Counted from the first letter of the stretch, positions 35,148 through 45,126 are shown. The stretch is 64,000 bases of DNA from Carnobacterium jeotgali MS3 (GCF_000745125.1 NZ_JQNF01000005.1:558001-622000), one strand, 5' to 3'. A program made the numbers and translations. Notes: a model not told the origin generated them from the letters alone.

Positions 35148-35888
35148 ATGAGAAATATTAAAATGACAGTAGAGTACGATGGCGCTAGATATTTGGGTTG
35201 GCAGAGACTGACTGATTCAGATAAAACGATTCAAGGTAAAATAGAAAATACGATAACCGCAATGACAGGAACTAAAACTGAAATAGTCGGATCAGGGCGT
35301 ACGGATGCTGGGGCTCACGCTAAAGGGCAGGTAGCCAATTTTAAAACAGAATCTACCATGGAGCTTCAAGCAATGTTGGACCATCTAAACCGTTATCTTC
35401 CCCGTGACATTGTGGTTAAGAAACTGGAAGAAGTACCGGAAAGATTCCATGCTAGATATAATGCTAGCGGTAAAAAATATAGCTACTATGTTTGGAATAA
35501 CAGTGTACCTTCTGTATTTGAACGCAATTTCAGCTATGAGTACGCTGGTGACCTTGATATAGATAAAATGAATAAGGCTTGCGACAAACTTGTTGGAAAG
35601 CATGACTTTATCGGTTTCTCTTCTCTAAAGAAATCGAAAAAATCAACCGTTAGAACGATTAATGAAATCAAGATCCATAAAGAAGGCGACTTATTGCACT
35701 TTACGTTTATAGGAGAAGGTTTCTTATATAAAATGATTAGAATCATTATGGGTACAATTTTAGAAATTGGTGCTGGAACGACGGAGCTAGAATCGATTGA
35801 TGCTATTTTCAAGAGTGGAATCAGAAGCGAGGCAGGTATGACTGTCCCTTCTCAAGGACTATTTTTAGATGAAGTTTATTACGATTAA
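35148..35888 (+). CDS. truA: tRNA pseudouridine(38-40) synthase
   Basis: A 246-residue enzyme that converts uridines 38-40 in the tRNA anticodon arm to pseudouridine. The catalytic Asp is in GSGRTDAGAHAKGQ; other signs are the start MTVEYDGARYLGWQ, RFHARYNASGKKYSYYVWN and GEGFLYKMIRIIMG. Length is normal. A terminator shared with the convergent gene follows. Confidence 0.95.
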   Translation: MRNIKMTVEYDGARYLGWQRLTDSDKTIQGKIENTITAMTGTKTEIVGSGRTDAGAHAKGQVANFKTESTMELQAMLDHLNRYLPRDIVVKKLEEVPERFHARYNASGKKYSYYVWNNSVPSVFERNFSYEYAGDLDIDKMNKACDKLVGKHDFIGFSSLKKSKKSTVRTINEIKIHKEGDLLHFTFIGEGFLYKMIRIIMGTILEIGAGTTELESIDAIFKSGIRSEAGMTVPSQGLFLDEVYYD

Positions 35889-35930
35889 TAAGACTAAAAT
35901 CCTCTAACAAAACCAAATAGAAACAACGAA

Positions 35931-35982
35931 AAAAAAGAACTTGAGAGATAACGCTTTAGGCGGTTATTCTTCAAGTTTTTTT
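35931..35982. terminator. Terminator between truA and the convergent gene
   Basis: AAAAAAGAACTTGAGAGATAAC pairs imperfectly with GGTTATTCTTCAAGTTTTTTT, with A and T flanks suiting both directions. Confidence 0.75.
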
Positions 35983-36013
35983 ATTTTGAGCAAGGAGTCT
36001 TTATTGACACAAA

Positions 36014-36847
36014 TTAATTTTGTTCATGTGTCTTATGCGCAATTTGCAATGTATTAATAATAATAGCTGCTGTTTCTTCAATTGATTTATTCGAAACATT
36101 AATCACTAAACAATTTAATTTTTCATACAATTCTTTAGCAAAAGCTAATTCTCGATCAATACGGTCCAACTTAGAGTATTCTGTATCTGGATTCATTCCA
36201 TAAGTTAACATTCGTTCTCGGCGAATAGAGTTTAACGCTTTTCGATCACTTGTTAAACCAACAATTTTTTTAGGATCTACTTGCCAGATCTGTTCAGGAA
36301 TATGTGCTTCCGGTATAAGAGGTAGATTAGCTACTTTATAATTTTGATTAGCCAAAAACATACTTAATGGTGTTTTTGAGGTTCTAGAAATGCCGAGTAA
36401 TACGATGTCTGCTTCTAAGAAACCTTTTGGATCACGGCCATCATCAAATTTAACTGCAAATTCAATAGCTTTTATTCGATTAAAATAAGTTTCATCTAAA
36501 AGATGTAATGCTCCTGGTTTTTGTAAAGGAGCTAGTTCAGAACGAGTTTCTATTTCTCTAATGATTGGAGATAATGGATCAAAACAAACTAATTCATGTT
36601 CTTTGCAAAAAACTTGAGCCATTTTATTCAGCTCTTCATCTACAAAAGTGTGAAGAACTAACGCATTATCAATGTCTGCTTTTTCTAATATGGATATGAG
36701 CGTATCTGTTCCACGGATAAAGGGGTATGCTGAAACCTTTATATCGGCATCAGGAAACTGAGTCATGGCTGCTTGACCGAGTTGATTAGCCGTTCCTCCT
36801 ACTGAATCTGAAATAATATATAAATTAATTGTTTTTTGTGAAGACAT
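36014..36847 (-). CDS. PEP synthase / pyruvate phosphate dikinase regulatory protein (kinase/pyrophosphorylase)
   Basis: A 277-residue DUF299-family protein. Such proteins inactivate pyruvate phosphate dikinase or PEP synthase by phosphorylating a Thr and reverse it by phosphorolysis. Visible signs are IISDSVGGTANQLG near the start, ALVLHTFVD, the P-loop-like VLLGISRTSKTPLSM and IVGLTSDRKAL. I chose ATG 36847 with AGGAGG upstream over the one at 36862. No dikinase gene is in the window. It is divergent from the Fur-family gene. Confidence 0.85.
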   Translation of the reverse strand: MSSQKTINLYIISDSVGGTANQLGQAAMTQFPDADIKVSAYPFIRGTDTLISILEKADIDNALVLHTFVDEELNKMAQVFCKEHELVCFDPLSPIIREIETRSELAPLQKPGALHLLDETYFNRIKAIEFAVKFDDGRDPKGFLEADIVLLGISRTSKTPLSMFLANQNYKVANLPLIPEAHIPEQIWQVDPKKIVGLTSDRKALNSIRRERMLTYGMNPDTEYSKLDRIDRELAFAKELYEKLNCLVINVSNKSIEETAAIIINTLQIAHKTHEQN

Positions 36848-37019
36848 TTTGTTCCTCCTCATTATTTCTACTTACTTTCCTAATAGTATACAGGAATACG
36901 GAGTGAAACGACAATGAATCACTTATGAAAGATGCAAGATTTACAACTTGATTAATACTAGACGGATAAGTTATACTACTTGATGGTAAATGGTTCATGT
37001 AAAGGAGGCGATCATCTAT

Positions 37020-37433
37020 ATGACAGCAGTTGAACAAGCTATTGAAACGTTAAAAGAACATGGATATAAATATACTGATAAACGCGAAAATATGTTATCC
37101 GTATTTGCCGCGGAAAATCGATATTTAACAGCAAAAGAAGTACAACTAGGTTTAAAAGAAAGATACCCTTCTATTAGTTATGATACAATTTATCGTAATA
37201 TTTATACTTTTGTAGAATTAAATGTTCTTGAGGAAACGGAATTAAACGGAGAAAAAATGTTTCGTTTTGGATGCAAACACACTGGGCATCACCATCATTT
37301 TATTTGTACAAATTGTGGGAAAACAAAACAAATCGAAATGTGTCCAATGAATTTTTTCGAAAATCAATTAAATGGGTGCACAATTGAGTCCCATCGGTTT
37401 GAAATTTTCGGAAAATGTGAAAAATGTTCTTAA
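37020..37433 (+). CDS. Fur-family metal regulator (possibly Zur)
   Basis: A 137-residue repressor with an N-terminal winged helix (YKYTDKRENMLSVF, TAKEVQLGLKERYPSISYDTIYRN) and a C-terminal metal-binding domain. That domain has HHHH (90-93), Cys96-X2-Cys99 and Cys133-X2-Cys136, which form the structural zinc site. Which metal it senses cannot be read from sequence; the form resembles zinc sensors of Lactobacillales. I chose ATG 37020, with AAGGAGGCGAT upstream, over 36990. Confidence 0.85.
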   Translation: MTAVEQAIETLKEHGYKYTDKRENMLSVFAAENRYLTAKEVQLGLKERYPSISYDTIYRNIYTFVELNVLEETELNGEKMFRFGCKHTGHHHHFICTNCGKTKQIEMCPMNFFENQLNGCTIESHRFEIFGKCEKCS

Positions 37434-37511
37434 ATAAAATGATAAAAGTGCAATAAACTTCAAAAAAAAGCAATAAAGTGTTCTTTTTTATTGAAATATG
37501 GAAATGTTGTA

Positions 37512-37540
37512 TTGACGTAAAAAAATACATTCGATATAAT
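37512..37540 (+). promoter_or_regulatory. rpsU promoter
   Basis: TTGACG (37512-37517), a 17-base spacer and TATAAT (37535-37540). The leader to the rpsU start is about 80 bases. Confidence 0.85.
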
Positions 37541-37628
37541 AAGGAAGGACAGTGTTTATGAATGCAGTAATTTATTAGTGTGTTCTAAATAACGGTTACT
37601 TTTTCAAGCACGGAGGGAGGGAATTTAT

Positions 37629-37802
37629 ATGTCAAAAACAGTTATTAAGAAAAATGAATCTCTTGATGATGCTCTTCGTCGCTTTAAACGTTCCGTTTCA
37701 AAAACAGGTACTTTACAAGAAGCTCGTAAACGCGAATTCTATGAAAAACCAAGTGTGAAACGTAAGAAAAAATCTGAAGCAGCTAGAAAACGTAAATTCT
37801 AG
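37629..37802 (+). CDS. rpsU: 30S ribosomal protein S21
   Basis: A 57-residue very basic protein, typical of bacterial S21 ([20 protein letters not shown], then [20 protein letters not shown] and a Lys/Arg tail). It binds near the anti-Shine-Dalgarno end of 16S rRNA. GGAGGGA precedes the ATG and a near-consensus promoter lies upstream. yqeY-like follows after 33 bases, the usual order in Bacilli. Confidence 0.95.
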   Translation: MSKTVIKKNESLDDALRRFKRSVSKTGTLQEARKREFYEKPSVKRKKKSEAARKRKF

Positions 37803-37835
37803 TAAATTGCTTTTAGAATTGAGGGTGGGAAAGTC

Positions 37836-38282
37836 TTGTCACTTTTAGAAACCATTAATGACGACATTAAAACTGCGATGAAAGCCAGAGATAAAGAATC
37901 TTTAGCTGTACTACGTATGTTAAAAGCTGCATTGCAAAATGATCAAATCAGCAAAGGTAATGAATTAAGTGAGGATGAAGAGTTAACAGTTCTTTCTCGC
38001 GAAATGAAACAACGTCGTGAATCTCTTGCGGAGTTTAAAGATGCTGGTCGAGAAGACTTGGTTGAACAAACAGAAGCAGCTATTGATATCGTTGGAAACT
38101 ATTTACCTCAACAACTTTCTGAAAACGAACTTAAAGCGATTATTCAAGAAGCTATTACTAAGGTAGATGCTAAGTCTATGAAAGATTTTGGGAAAGTTAT
38201 GGGAGTTGTTATGCCTTTAACAAAAGGTAAAGCAGACGGTAACGAAGTAAATCGATTAGTAAAAGAACTATTGAATGCTTAA
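37836..38282 (+). CDS. GatB/YqeY-domain protein
   Basis: A 148-residue YqeY-type protein, mostly helical (LETINDDIKTAMKARDKESLAVLRMLKAAL), with the C-terminal domain related to the tail of GatB. It may bind tRNA, but its role is unproven. The start is TTG with GAGGGTGGG upstream. It is cotranscribed with rpsU and followed by a strong terminator. Confidence 0.88.
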   Translation: MSLLETINDDIKTAMKARDKESLAVLRMLKAALQNDQISKGNELSEDEELTVLSREMKQRRESLAEFKDAGREDLVEQTEAAIDIVGNYLPQQLSENELKAIIQEAITKVDAKSMKDFGKVMGVVMPLTKGKADGNEVNRLVKELLNA

Positions 38283-38301
38283 GGATAAGCAATTATCCTC
38301 T

Positions 38302-38345
38302 AAAAAAGATAAAGTTAAGATTTTTCTTAACTTTATCTTTTTTTT
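38302..38345 (+). terminator. rpsU-yqeY terminator
   Basis: A perfect 19-bp stem (38302-38320 with 38325-38343) with T-rich tail and A-rich head. Confidence 0.9.
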
Positions 38346-38454
38346 GCTCTTAATGTTCCCTAATTGCTCTTCTATCTAAGAAGGAAAGCTTCATTTTAGA
38401 CAAAAAATGTGCTATTCTTTAAAGTATAGAAAGAAAAAGGAGAGTGTTGTTTGT

Positions 38455-39474
38455 TTGACTAACTTAATGAACGAAACACGTTTAGTAAATTTGAAAAACG
38501 AAAATACTGCAGCTATTCTATTTGGTACTCAAGATAAACATTTAGCTTTATTAGAAGACTCAATGGAAGTTGTCATTAACAGCCGTGGAAGCCATTTAGA
38601 AATTATCGGTACTGAAGAAAAGACAGCTGTAGTGGAAGCAATCCTTAATCAATTAGAAGAACTAATCAAACGTTCCATTAGTATAGGACCTGCGGATGTC
38701 GTAACGGCTATCAAAATGGCGAAAAATAACACTCTGCAATTCTTTATTAGTATGTATGAAGAAGAAATAGGAAAAGATCATGACGGTAAGCCCATAAGAG
38801 CAAAAACCTTTGGGCAACGTCAATACATCCAATCAATTAAAAAGAATGACATTACGTTTGGAGTGGGACCTGCTGGGACAGGTAAGACATACTTAGCGGT
38901 CGTTATGGCTGTTGCTGCGATGAAAAAAGGTGAAGTGAAAAAAATCATTCTTACTCGTCCGGCAGTTGAAGCAGGTGAAAGTCTAGGCTTTCTACCCGGA
39001 GACTTAAAAGAGAAAGTTGATCCATACTTACGTCCGATTTATGATGCGTTATATAACGTCTTTGGCTTAGAACATACCACTCGTCTAATGGATCGAAATG
39101 TGATTGAAATTGCTCCTTTAGCTTATATGAGAGGGCGAACCTTAGAAGATGCTTTCGTGATACTTGATGAAGCACAAAACACGACGAAAGCCCAAATGAA
39201 AATGTTCCTTACTCGCCTTGGTTTTGGTTCAAAGATGATCGTAAATGGAGATGTTACTCAAATTGATCTGCCAAGAGGAGCGATGAGTGGACTCGTTCAT
39301 GCTGAAAAAGTTTTAAATCAAGTTAAAGGTATTCATTTTGTTCAATTTGACTCAAATGATGTTGTTCGTCATCCGGTAGTAGCAAATATTATCAATGCTT
39401 ATAACGAAGAAAAAACATTAAGTGAAGGTAAAAAGAGCGATATTGAAAAATTGACTAGCGAAAAAAACGAATAG
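38455..39474 (+). CDS. phoH: PhoH-family ATPase
   Basis: A 339-residue protein with an N-terminal KH-like region and a RecA-like ATPase: Walker A GPAGTGKTYLAV, RPAVEAGESLGFLPGDL, Walker B FVILDEAQNT and IVNGDVTQIDLP. It is probably an RNA-associated helicase or nuclease partner; ybeY sits two genes downstream, which supports a role in rRNA processing. I chose TTG 38455, behind AAAAAGGAGAG, over the upstream ATG at 38407. It starts the phoH-to-era cluster. Confidence 0.9.
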   Translation: MTNLMNETRLVNLKNENTAAILFGTQDKHLALLEDSMEVVINSRGSHLEIIGTEEKTAVVEAILNQLEELIKRSISIGPADVVTAIKMAKNNTLQFFISMYEEEIGKDHDGKPIRAKTFGQRQYIQSIKKNDITFGVGPAGTGKTYLAVVMAVAAMKKGEVKKIILTRPAVEAGESLGFLPGDLKEKVDPYLRPIYDALYNVFGLEHTTRLMDRNVIEIAPLAYMRGRTLEDAFVILDEAQNTTKAQMKMFLTRLGFGSKMIVNGDVTQIDLPRGAMSGLVHAEKVLNQVKGIHFVQFDSNDVVRHPVVANIINAYNEEKTLSEGKKSDIEKLTSEKNE

Positions 39475-39485
39475 GAAGTGAATGA

Positions 39486-41693
39486 ATGCGAAGAAATTTA
39501 ATACGCCTTCAGAAAAAAATGGGCAAACTATATATTCCTTCTATTCTTTTGCTTACATCAGTCATTTTATTTTCAATCATGTACAGTGCTGTTAAACCAA
39601 AATCTTTAGATATTGAGCTCTTTCAAGTAGCTGAAGAAACCATAAGAGCAAATGCAACTGTTGAAGATAAAGAAAAAACAGCAGAAAATAAAACGACTGT
39701 TGCAGCGACTGTTGCTCCTGTATATACGTATAATGCCGATTTAAAAGATATTCAAACTGCAAAAGTAGAAGTTTTATTCGCTACGGTAGATGAAGTAATC
39801 CAAGAAGGAAACAAAGCATATGAAGACAATTTAAAGGAAACAAGAAAAAAGGCCTCAGAAAGTAACAGTTCGATATCTTCTCAAGAATTGTCAGAAATAA
39901 AAGTAGATCAATTAACGAATGATGCCCTATTAGGTATGTTCAATGAAAAGTTGAATAATCTAGACGAAGCTACAAAAGCTTTCATTGAGATGCTTCCTGA
40001 TTGGGCGATTTTAGATTTAATCGCGACTGATGAAAAAATTTTAACCAGCATGAAAGAATCTATTGCTTTCGTGGTTTCTGATGCGATGACTCAACCCATA
40101 AAGAATGAAGAAATAAACGAAGTTAAATTGGAAGCAAATAATAATTTAGATTATTCTGATTTGGATTCAAATATGCAACGAATAGCAAGCTTGATTGTTG
40201 ATAATGCAATTGTTGAAAATAACATTTACAACGAAAATGCTACTGAGCAGAAAAAAGAAGAAGAGATGGCAAACGTTCAACCGTCATTGATTTTACAAGG
40301 ACAAGTAATCGTTCAAGAAGGTCATGTCGTTGATAGTAACGATATGCACCAGTTGGAGTTACTAGGCTTGTTAGATGATGATTCTTCTAAACAAGCTTTA
40401 TATGGGCTAATTGTTTTGCTATTTACTCAAGCGCTATTATTGTTCTATTTAGGAAAATCAAGAAACATTGATAGGATAGAACATGGACGTCAAATTAGCT
40501 TTTACTCCATCGTTATGGTGGCTTCACTATTATTGATGAAAGGGTTACAGTTGATTCAAACGGCCGATATAGAATTTATTGGTTTATTGTTTCCAGCTGC
40601 ATTGACCTCCATTTTATTGACCGCATTTGGTTCAAGACGTTTTGGTATTTTAGCTAATGGATTTACCGCAGCGTTTTCTATCTTTATTTTTAGCCCTGAT
40701 TCAGGAACCAGTTTTAGTATTGTGTTGGTTCTGTTTTATCTACTAAGTGGCATGATGGGTACGATGATCACCCGTACTAAAATTACAAACCAATTTTGGT
40801 CAAGTTTTATATGGGTAACGGTTTTTAATGCCTTATTTATTAGCTCTTTTGTTTTATACTTAAATATGACTATTTGGTCTCAACAGACGTTTTTAATCGT
40901 TGTTTATGCCCTCTCAAGCGGCATCATATCTTACTTGCTAGCGGTACTTCTATCGCCTTATATTGAAGTATTGTTTAGTGAAAATGCGGTATTAACCTTA
41001 ACAGAATTGTCTAACCCAAATAGCTCTTTGTTAAAAGAACTGCTAACGAAAGCTCCAGGAACCTATCATCATAGTTTGATGGTAGCGAACCTAAGCGCAA
41101 ATGCTGTTGGGGCTATCGGAGGAGATTCATTATTTGCTCGCGTAGCTTGTTATTATCATGATGTTGGTAAATTACGTCATTCACTCTTTTTTGTCGAAAA
41201 TTTACCGCCTGGAATGGAAAATCCACATAATTTATTGACTCCTTTTGAAAGTAAAGAAATTATTTTCGGACATGTTTCTGAAGGTGTGAAAATGTTAGAA
41301 GCAGCTAAATTACCTCAATCAATCATTGATATTTGTGCTCAGCATCATGGAACGACTCTTATGAAATATTTTTATGTTGCTGCTAAAGAGAAAGATGATA
41401 CTGTTCTTGAGAGTGATTTTAGGTATCCTGGTCCGAAACCACAAACAAAAGAAGCAGCGGTCATCAATATTGCAGATAGTGCTGAGGCAGCTGTAAGGTC
41501 AATGTCACATCCTACTAAAGAAACCATTGAAAATTTTGTTCATAATTTAATTAATGGTAGAATTGTAGATGGTCAGTTTGATGAGTGTTCAATTTCTTTA
41601 AAAGAATTGAAAGTAGTTGAACAAGCCATCTGTACAGGATTAAACGGGACATTCCATTCGAGGATTGAATATCCGGCTTTAAAAAAAGAATGA
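39486..41693 (+). CDS. pgpH: Cyclic-di-AMP phosphodiesterase, 7TM-HD type
   Basis: A 735-residue PgpH/YqfF protein that hydrolyses c-di-AMP. Helix 1 (YIPSILLLTSVILFSIMYSAV) is followed by a large extracellular 7TMR-HDED domain (about 50-280), seven membrane helices (about 285-490), and a cytosolic HD domain (about 510-710). That domain has GTYHHSLMVANLSANAVG, CYYHDVGKLR, HVSEGVKML and CAQHHGT, which carry the metal-binding His/Asp residues. It lies between phoH and ybeY, as in other Bacilli. Confidence 0.93.
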   Translation: MRRNLIRLQKKMGKLYIPSILLLTSVILFSIMYSAVKPKSLDIELFQVAEETIRANATVEDKEKTAENKTTVAATVAPVYTYNADLKDIQTAKVEVLFATVDEVIQEGNKAYEDNLKETRKKASESNSSISSQELSEIKVDQLTNDALLGMFNEKLNNLDEATKAFIEMLPDWAILDLIATDEKILTSMKESIAFVVSDAMTQPIKNEEINEVKLEANNNLDYSDLDSNMQRIASLIVDNAIVENNIYNENATEQKKEEEMANVQPSLILQGQVIVQEGHVVDSNDMHQLELLGLLDDDSSKQALYGLIVLLFTQALLLFYLGKSRNIDRIEHGRQISFYSIVMVASLLLMKGLQLIQTADIEFIGLLFPAALTSILLTAFGSRRFGILANGFTAAFSIFIFSPDSGTSFSIVLVLFYLLSGMMGTMITRTKITNQFWSSFIWVTVFNALFISSFVLYLNMTIWSQQTFLIVVYALSSGIISYLLAVLLSPYIEVLFSENAVLTLTELSNPNSSLLKELLTKAPGTYHHSLMVANLSANAVGAIGGDSLFARVACYYHDVGKLRHSLFFVENLPPGMENPHNLLTPFESKEIIFGHVSEGVKMLEAAKLPQSIIDICAQHHGTTLMKYFYVAAKEKDDTVLESDFRYPGPKPQTKEAAVINIADSAEAAVRSMSHPTKETIENFVHNLINGRIVDGQFDECSISLKELKVVEQAICTGLNGTFHSRIEYPALKKE

Positions 41694-41739
41694 TTTTAAG
41701 CATAGAACAGTAAAATAAAAAGGAGTGAGGATAGCCCTT

Positions 41740-42216
41740 ATGGAACTAGATTTGTATGATGAAACAAACCAAATTACAATGGAACAAAAAGAAATGGTGA
41801 ATTCTTTATTGGAGTTTGCTGGTAAGCATATAGAGTTGCCAAAAGATACAGAGATGTCTGTGACCTTCGTAGACAACGAAAATATTCAAAAAATTAATAA
41901 AACTTATCGTGGCAAAGATCAGCCAACGGATGTTATAAGTTTTGCAATTGAAGATGAAGTAGAAGATGAATTAATGATCAATTTTGATGAATTAGATGAA
42001 CCGATGCCAAGAAATATTGGCGATATCATCATTTCAGTTGATAAAACCGCAAGCCAAGCCAAAGAATATAACCATTCTTTTGATCGAGAATTAGGATTTC
42101 TTGCCTTACATGGTTTCTTACATCTAAATGGGTACGATCATATGAATCCTGAAGATGAAAAAGAAATGTTTGGGTTGCAGAAAGAGATATTAGAAGCTTA
42201 TGGACTTAAAAGATAA
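41740..42216 (+). CDS. ybeY: Endoribonuclease YbeY (rRNA maturation factor)
   Basis: A 158-residue metal-dependent RNase needed for 16S rRNA 3'-end maturation. The zinc site HGFLHLNGYDHMNPED is intact, as is the conserved DQPTDVISFAIED. I chose ATG 41740; the GTG at 41725 overlaps the AAAAGGAG ribosome site. The dgkA start lies inside its last codons. Confidence 0.92.
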   Translation: MELDLYDETNQITMEQKEMVNSLLEFAGKHIELPKDTEMSVTFVDNENIQKINKTYRGKDQPTDVISFAIEDEVEDELMINFDELDEPMPRNIGDIIISVDKTASQAKEYNHSFDRELGFLALHGFLHLNGYDHMNPEDEKEMFGLQKEILEAYGLKR

Positions 42217-42595
42217 AAGTGGAATTGGGAAAAATTCTACATTTCTTGACTCTTTTAAATATGCATTTAAGGGAGTTTTAACCGCATTTCAAGAAGAAAG
42301 AAATATGCGTTCACATATTTTGATTGGTTTAATTGTTTTGATTTTGTGTGCATTCCTTAATTTAGTCGTCAATGAATGGCTATGGGTTATTTTCAGTGTC
42401 TTCTTAGTTATCATAATGGAAGTTTGGAATACTGTAATCGAAAATGTAGTCGACTTAGCAGCTAAAGATCAGTATCATCCTTTGGCAAAGAAAGCAAAAG
42501 ACATGGCAGCTGCAGCTGTTTTAGTTACCGCAACTTTTTCCATTGTTGTAGCTGCAATCATTATTTTACCTAAATTATGGCAAATACTATTTTAA
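42200..42595 (+). CDS. dgkA: Diacylglycerol/undecaprenol kinase
   Basis: A 131-residue membrane kinase with three helices (ILIGLIVLILCAFLNL, WLWVIFSVFLVIIMEVWN, AAAVLVTATFSIVVAAII) and the family motif EVWNTVIENVVDLAAK. In Gram-positives it phosphorylates undecaprenol to renew the wall-lipid carrier. It overlaps the ybeY end by 17 bases. Confidence 0.92.
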   Translation: MDLKDKSGIGKNSTFLDSFKYAFKGVLTAFQEERNMRSHILIGLIVLILCAFLNLVVNEWLWVIFSVFLVIIMEVWNTVIENVVDLAAKDQYHPLAKKAKDMAAAAVLVTATFSIVVAAIIILPKLWQILF

Positions 42596-42609
42596 AGGAG
42601 ATTTTACTT

Positions 42610-43020
42610 ATGCACTTGACAGATCAAAAAGTCGACACACTTATTAATAAAGCAACGGACATGTTAGAAAAGGCTTATGTCCCTTATTCTCATTTTCCAG
42701 TTGGAGCAGCTCTTTTAACGAAAGAGGGAGAAATTTTTTCAGGCTGCAATATTGAAAATGCTTCTTTTGGTTTAACCAATTGCGCAGAGCGAACAGCAAT
42801 CTTCAAAGCTATTTCTGAGGGGAATAAAGAATTTGACTATTTAGTGGTAACGGGTGATACAGATGGTCCTATTTCTCCTTGTGGAGCATGTAGACAAGTA
42901 CTGGCAGAATTCTGTGGGCCAGACATGCCAGTTTTATTAACAAATAATAAAGGCAACAAACAATTCACAACGGTTGGCGAATTGCTGCCGGGAGCTTTTA
43001 AATCGGAGGATATGGTTTAA
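42610..43020 (+). CDS. cdd: Cytidine deaminase
   Basis: A 136-residue zinc enzyme that deaminates cytidine and deoxycytidine for pyrimidine salvage. The zinc and catalytic residues lie in [11 protein letters not shown] and [14 protein letters not shown] chose ATG 42610, behind AAAGGAG; the in-frame ATG at 42577 is inside dgkA. Its stop overlaps the era start by one base. Confidence 0.95.
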   Translation: MHLTDQKVDTLINKATDMLEKAYVPYSHFPVGAALLTKEGEIFSGCNIENASFGLTNCAERTAIFKAISEGNKEFDYLVVTGDTDGPISPCGACRQVLAEFCGPDMPVLLTNNKGNKQFTTVGELLPGAFKSEDMV

Positions 43021-43928
43021 TGAAAAATATGAATGAGCACAAATCAGGTTTTGTTTCTATTGTTGGTCGTCCAAACGTCGGTAAATCAACTTTATTAAAT
43101 AGAATTGTAGGACAAAAAATAGCAATCATGAGTGATAAAGCTCAAACAACAAGAAATAAAATTCAAGGTATTTACACTACACCAGAATCACAAATTGTGT
43201 TTATCGATACCCCAGGGATTCACAAACCAAAACACCGTCTTGGGGACTTTATGGTAGACTCAGCGTTTAGTGCTTTTAGAGAAGTGGATGTTATTTTGTT
43301 CATGGTAAATATTGCAGAAAAACGTGGCCCAGGAGATAACTTTATCATGGAAAGATTAAAAACAGTAAAAAGTCCTGTATTTTTAGTGCTGAATAAAATT
43401 GATAAAATCCATCCTGACCAGTTGTTGCCAATTATTGAGGATTACCGTTCATTAGTCGATTTTGAACAAGTTATTCCAATTTCTGCTGCAGATGGCAATA
43501 ACGTAGAAACATTATTATCAGAAGTAACGAAATATTTGCCTGAAGGACCTCAATTCTATCCAGATGATCAAGTAACCGATCACCCAGAATATTTTATCGT
43601 TTCTGAATTGATTCGAGAAAAAGTTCTTGAACTAACAAGAGAAGAAGTACCTCACTCTGTAGCTGTAGTCGTTGAGAGTATGCAACGAAATGAATTGGGT
43701 AAAGTCCAAGTTCATGCAGCAATCATTGTTGAACGTTCTAGCCAAAAAGGAATTATCATTGGCAAAGGCGGTAAAATGTTAAAAGACATCGGTATCCGCG
43801 CTAGAAGAGATATTGAAGTGTTATTAGGCGATAAAATTTACTTAGATCTTTGGGTAAAAGTTCAAAAAGACTGGCGTGATCGTCAAACGAATTTGCAAGA
43901 TTACGGTTACCGCAAAGATGATTACTAA
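43020..43928 (+). CDS. era: GTPase Era
   Basis: A 302-residue essential GTPase of 30S ribosome assembly. G1 [10 protein letters not shown]2-switch TTRNKIQG, G3 DTPG and G4 NKID are visible, followed by a C-terminal KH domain ([15 protein letters not shown]) that binds the 16S rRNA end. It is translationally coupled to cdd. A terminator follows. Confidence 0.97.
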   Translation: MKNMNEHKSGFVSIVGRPNVGKSTLLNRIVGQKIAIMSDKAQTTRNKIQGIYTTPESQIVFIDTPGIHKPKHRLGDFMVDSAFSAFREVDVILFMVNIAEKRGPGDNFIMERLKTVKSPVFLVLNKIDKIHPDQLLPIIEDYRSLVDFEQVIPISAADGNNVETLLSEVTKYLPEGPQFYPDDQVTDHPEYFIVSELIREKVLELTREEVPHSVAVVVESMQRNELGKVQVHAAIIVERSSQKGIIIGKGGKMLKDIGIRARRDIEVLLGDKIYLDLWVKVQKDWRDRQTNLQDYGYRKDDY

Positions 43929-43944
43929 AAAGGATTAATCGATT

Positions 43945-43980
43945 TAAAAAACAAACCATATTTTTTGGTTTGTTTTTTTA
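43945..43980 (+). terminator. era terminator
   Basis: AAAAAACAAACCA pairs with TGGTTTGTTTTTT around a T-rich loop. Confidence 0.8.
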
Positions 43981-44010
43981 AATGAAGAGCATATCATAGG
44001 AGGATTCTAT

Positions 44011-44823
44011 ATGGCTCAAATAGAAGAGGTAGAGGGCATTGTATTATCGGTGCGCAATCATCGCGAAAACGATCAATTGGTCAAATTGTTTACGAGCCGC
44101 TTTGGCAAAAGAATGTTTTTCGTTAAAGGAACCCGAAAGCAAAAAAATAAACTTAAAACAGCGGTATTGCCTTTTACGAAAGCAACATACATCGCTGATA
44201 TTCGAGATACTGGACTGTGCTTTATACGTGATGCAAAAGAAGTAGATCAGTATAAGAGTATGCAAACAGATATTTTTTTGAATGCCTATGCGACGTATAT
44301 TTTAAATTTAGCGGATGCAGCTTTAGATGACGGTATCGTAGATGGAGCATTGTTTCATAAAATTGATCGCTGTTTAACTGAAATTGATGAAGAAACGGAT
44401 CCTGAAATAGTTGTCAATATATTTGAAGTGCAGATTCTGCCATACTTTGGGGTTTCTCCTGAATTGAGAGGTTGTCGTGTATGTGGGGAGACTGAGGGAC
44501 CGTTTGACTATTCAGGCAGTTATGGCGGTTTACTGTGTCAAAGTCATTGGCATTTAGACCGTTACCGTTACCATTCAAGTCAAAGAGCTATTCATTTTGT
44601 GCGGTTATTTTCGGTCGTTTCATTAGATCAATTAGGCTCTATTACCGTTAAAGAAGAAACAAAACGAGAAATTCGGACGTTGATTGACTTGATTTATGAT
44701 GAATCTGTCGGAATTAAGCTGAAAAGTAAAAAATTTATTGATCAGATGCATACGTGGGGAAATCTCTTAGTCGATAAAAGAGTCCCTCCTAATGAAACAA
44801 CCGGCGAGAATGAAAAGAAATGA
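44011..44823 (+). CDS. recO: DNA repair protein RecO
   Basis: A 270-residue mediator of RecA loading at gaps. It has an N-terminal OB fold (GIVLSVRNHRENDQLVKLFT, GKRMFFVKGTRKQKNK), a helical middle and a cysteine-containing zinc region (GCRVCGETEG, GGLLCQSHW). Length is normal. An AGGAGGATT site precedes the ATG. The glyQS promoter starts just at its stop codon. Confidence 0.93.
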   Translation: MAQIEEVEGIVLSVRNHRENDQLVKLFTSRFGKRMFFVKGTRKQKNKLKTAVLPFTKATYIADIRDTGLCFIRDAKEVDQYKSMQTDIFLNAYATYILNLADAALDDGIVDGALFHKIDRCLTEIDEETDPEIVVNIFEVQILPYFGVSPELRGCRVCGETEGPFDYSGSYGGLLCQSHWHLDRYRYHSSQRAIHFVRLFSVVSLDQLGSITVKEETKREIRTLIDLIYDESVGIKLKSKKFIDQMHTWGNLLVDKRVPPNETTGENEKK

Positions 44824-44853
44824 TTGACAAACGTTCTTGTTGCAAGCTATGAT
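44824..44853 (+). promoter_or_regulatory. glyQS promoter
   Basis: TTGACA (44824-44829), an 18-base spacer and TATGAT (44848-44853), beginning one base after the recO stop codon. Confidence 0.85.
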
Positions 44854-44859
44854 AGTAAC

Positions 44860-45073
44860 AACTGAATAACCGGCGTTGAAAGAAAAAAGTAAAAATTTCA
44901 CTCTAAATGAGCGAGTTTGGGATAGTGTAAGCCAAATATAGAGGAAGTTTTGAAAGGCATTCTGGAGCTGTTAAAAAAAAGAGATGCTAGTTTTTTAATA
45001 AACTAGAATTAGGGTGGAACCGCGATTGTATTATCGTCCCTATGCTGATAGTTGTCAGCATAGGGACTTTTTT
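44860..45073 (+). ncRNA. T-box leader of glyQS
   Basis: The core AGGGTGGAACCGCG (45011-45024) is followed by a 13-bp perfect terminator stem (45036-45048 with 45055-45067) and TTTTTT. The specifier segment TGAAAGGCATTCT contains GGC (44956-44958), a glycine codon, as expected for a glycyl-tRNA synthetase operon. Uncharged tRNA-Gly would allow readthrough. Confidence 0.93.
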
Positions 45074-45126
45074 GCGTTATTTTTTAGTTAACGAGTAAAA
45101 TGTGAAATGAAAAGGAGAATGCGATA

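Noticed and set aside
38407-38454. Upstream start for phoH
   Set aside because: The extension contains the AAAAAGGAGAG ribosome site for TTG 38455 and gives an unusual N terminus.
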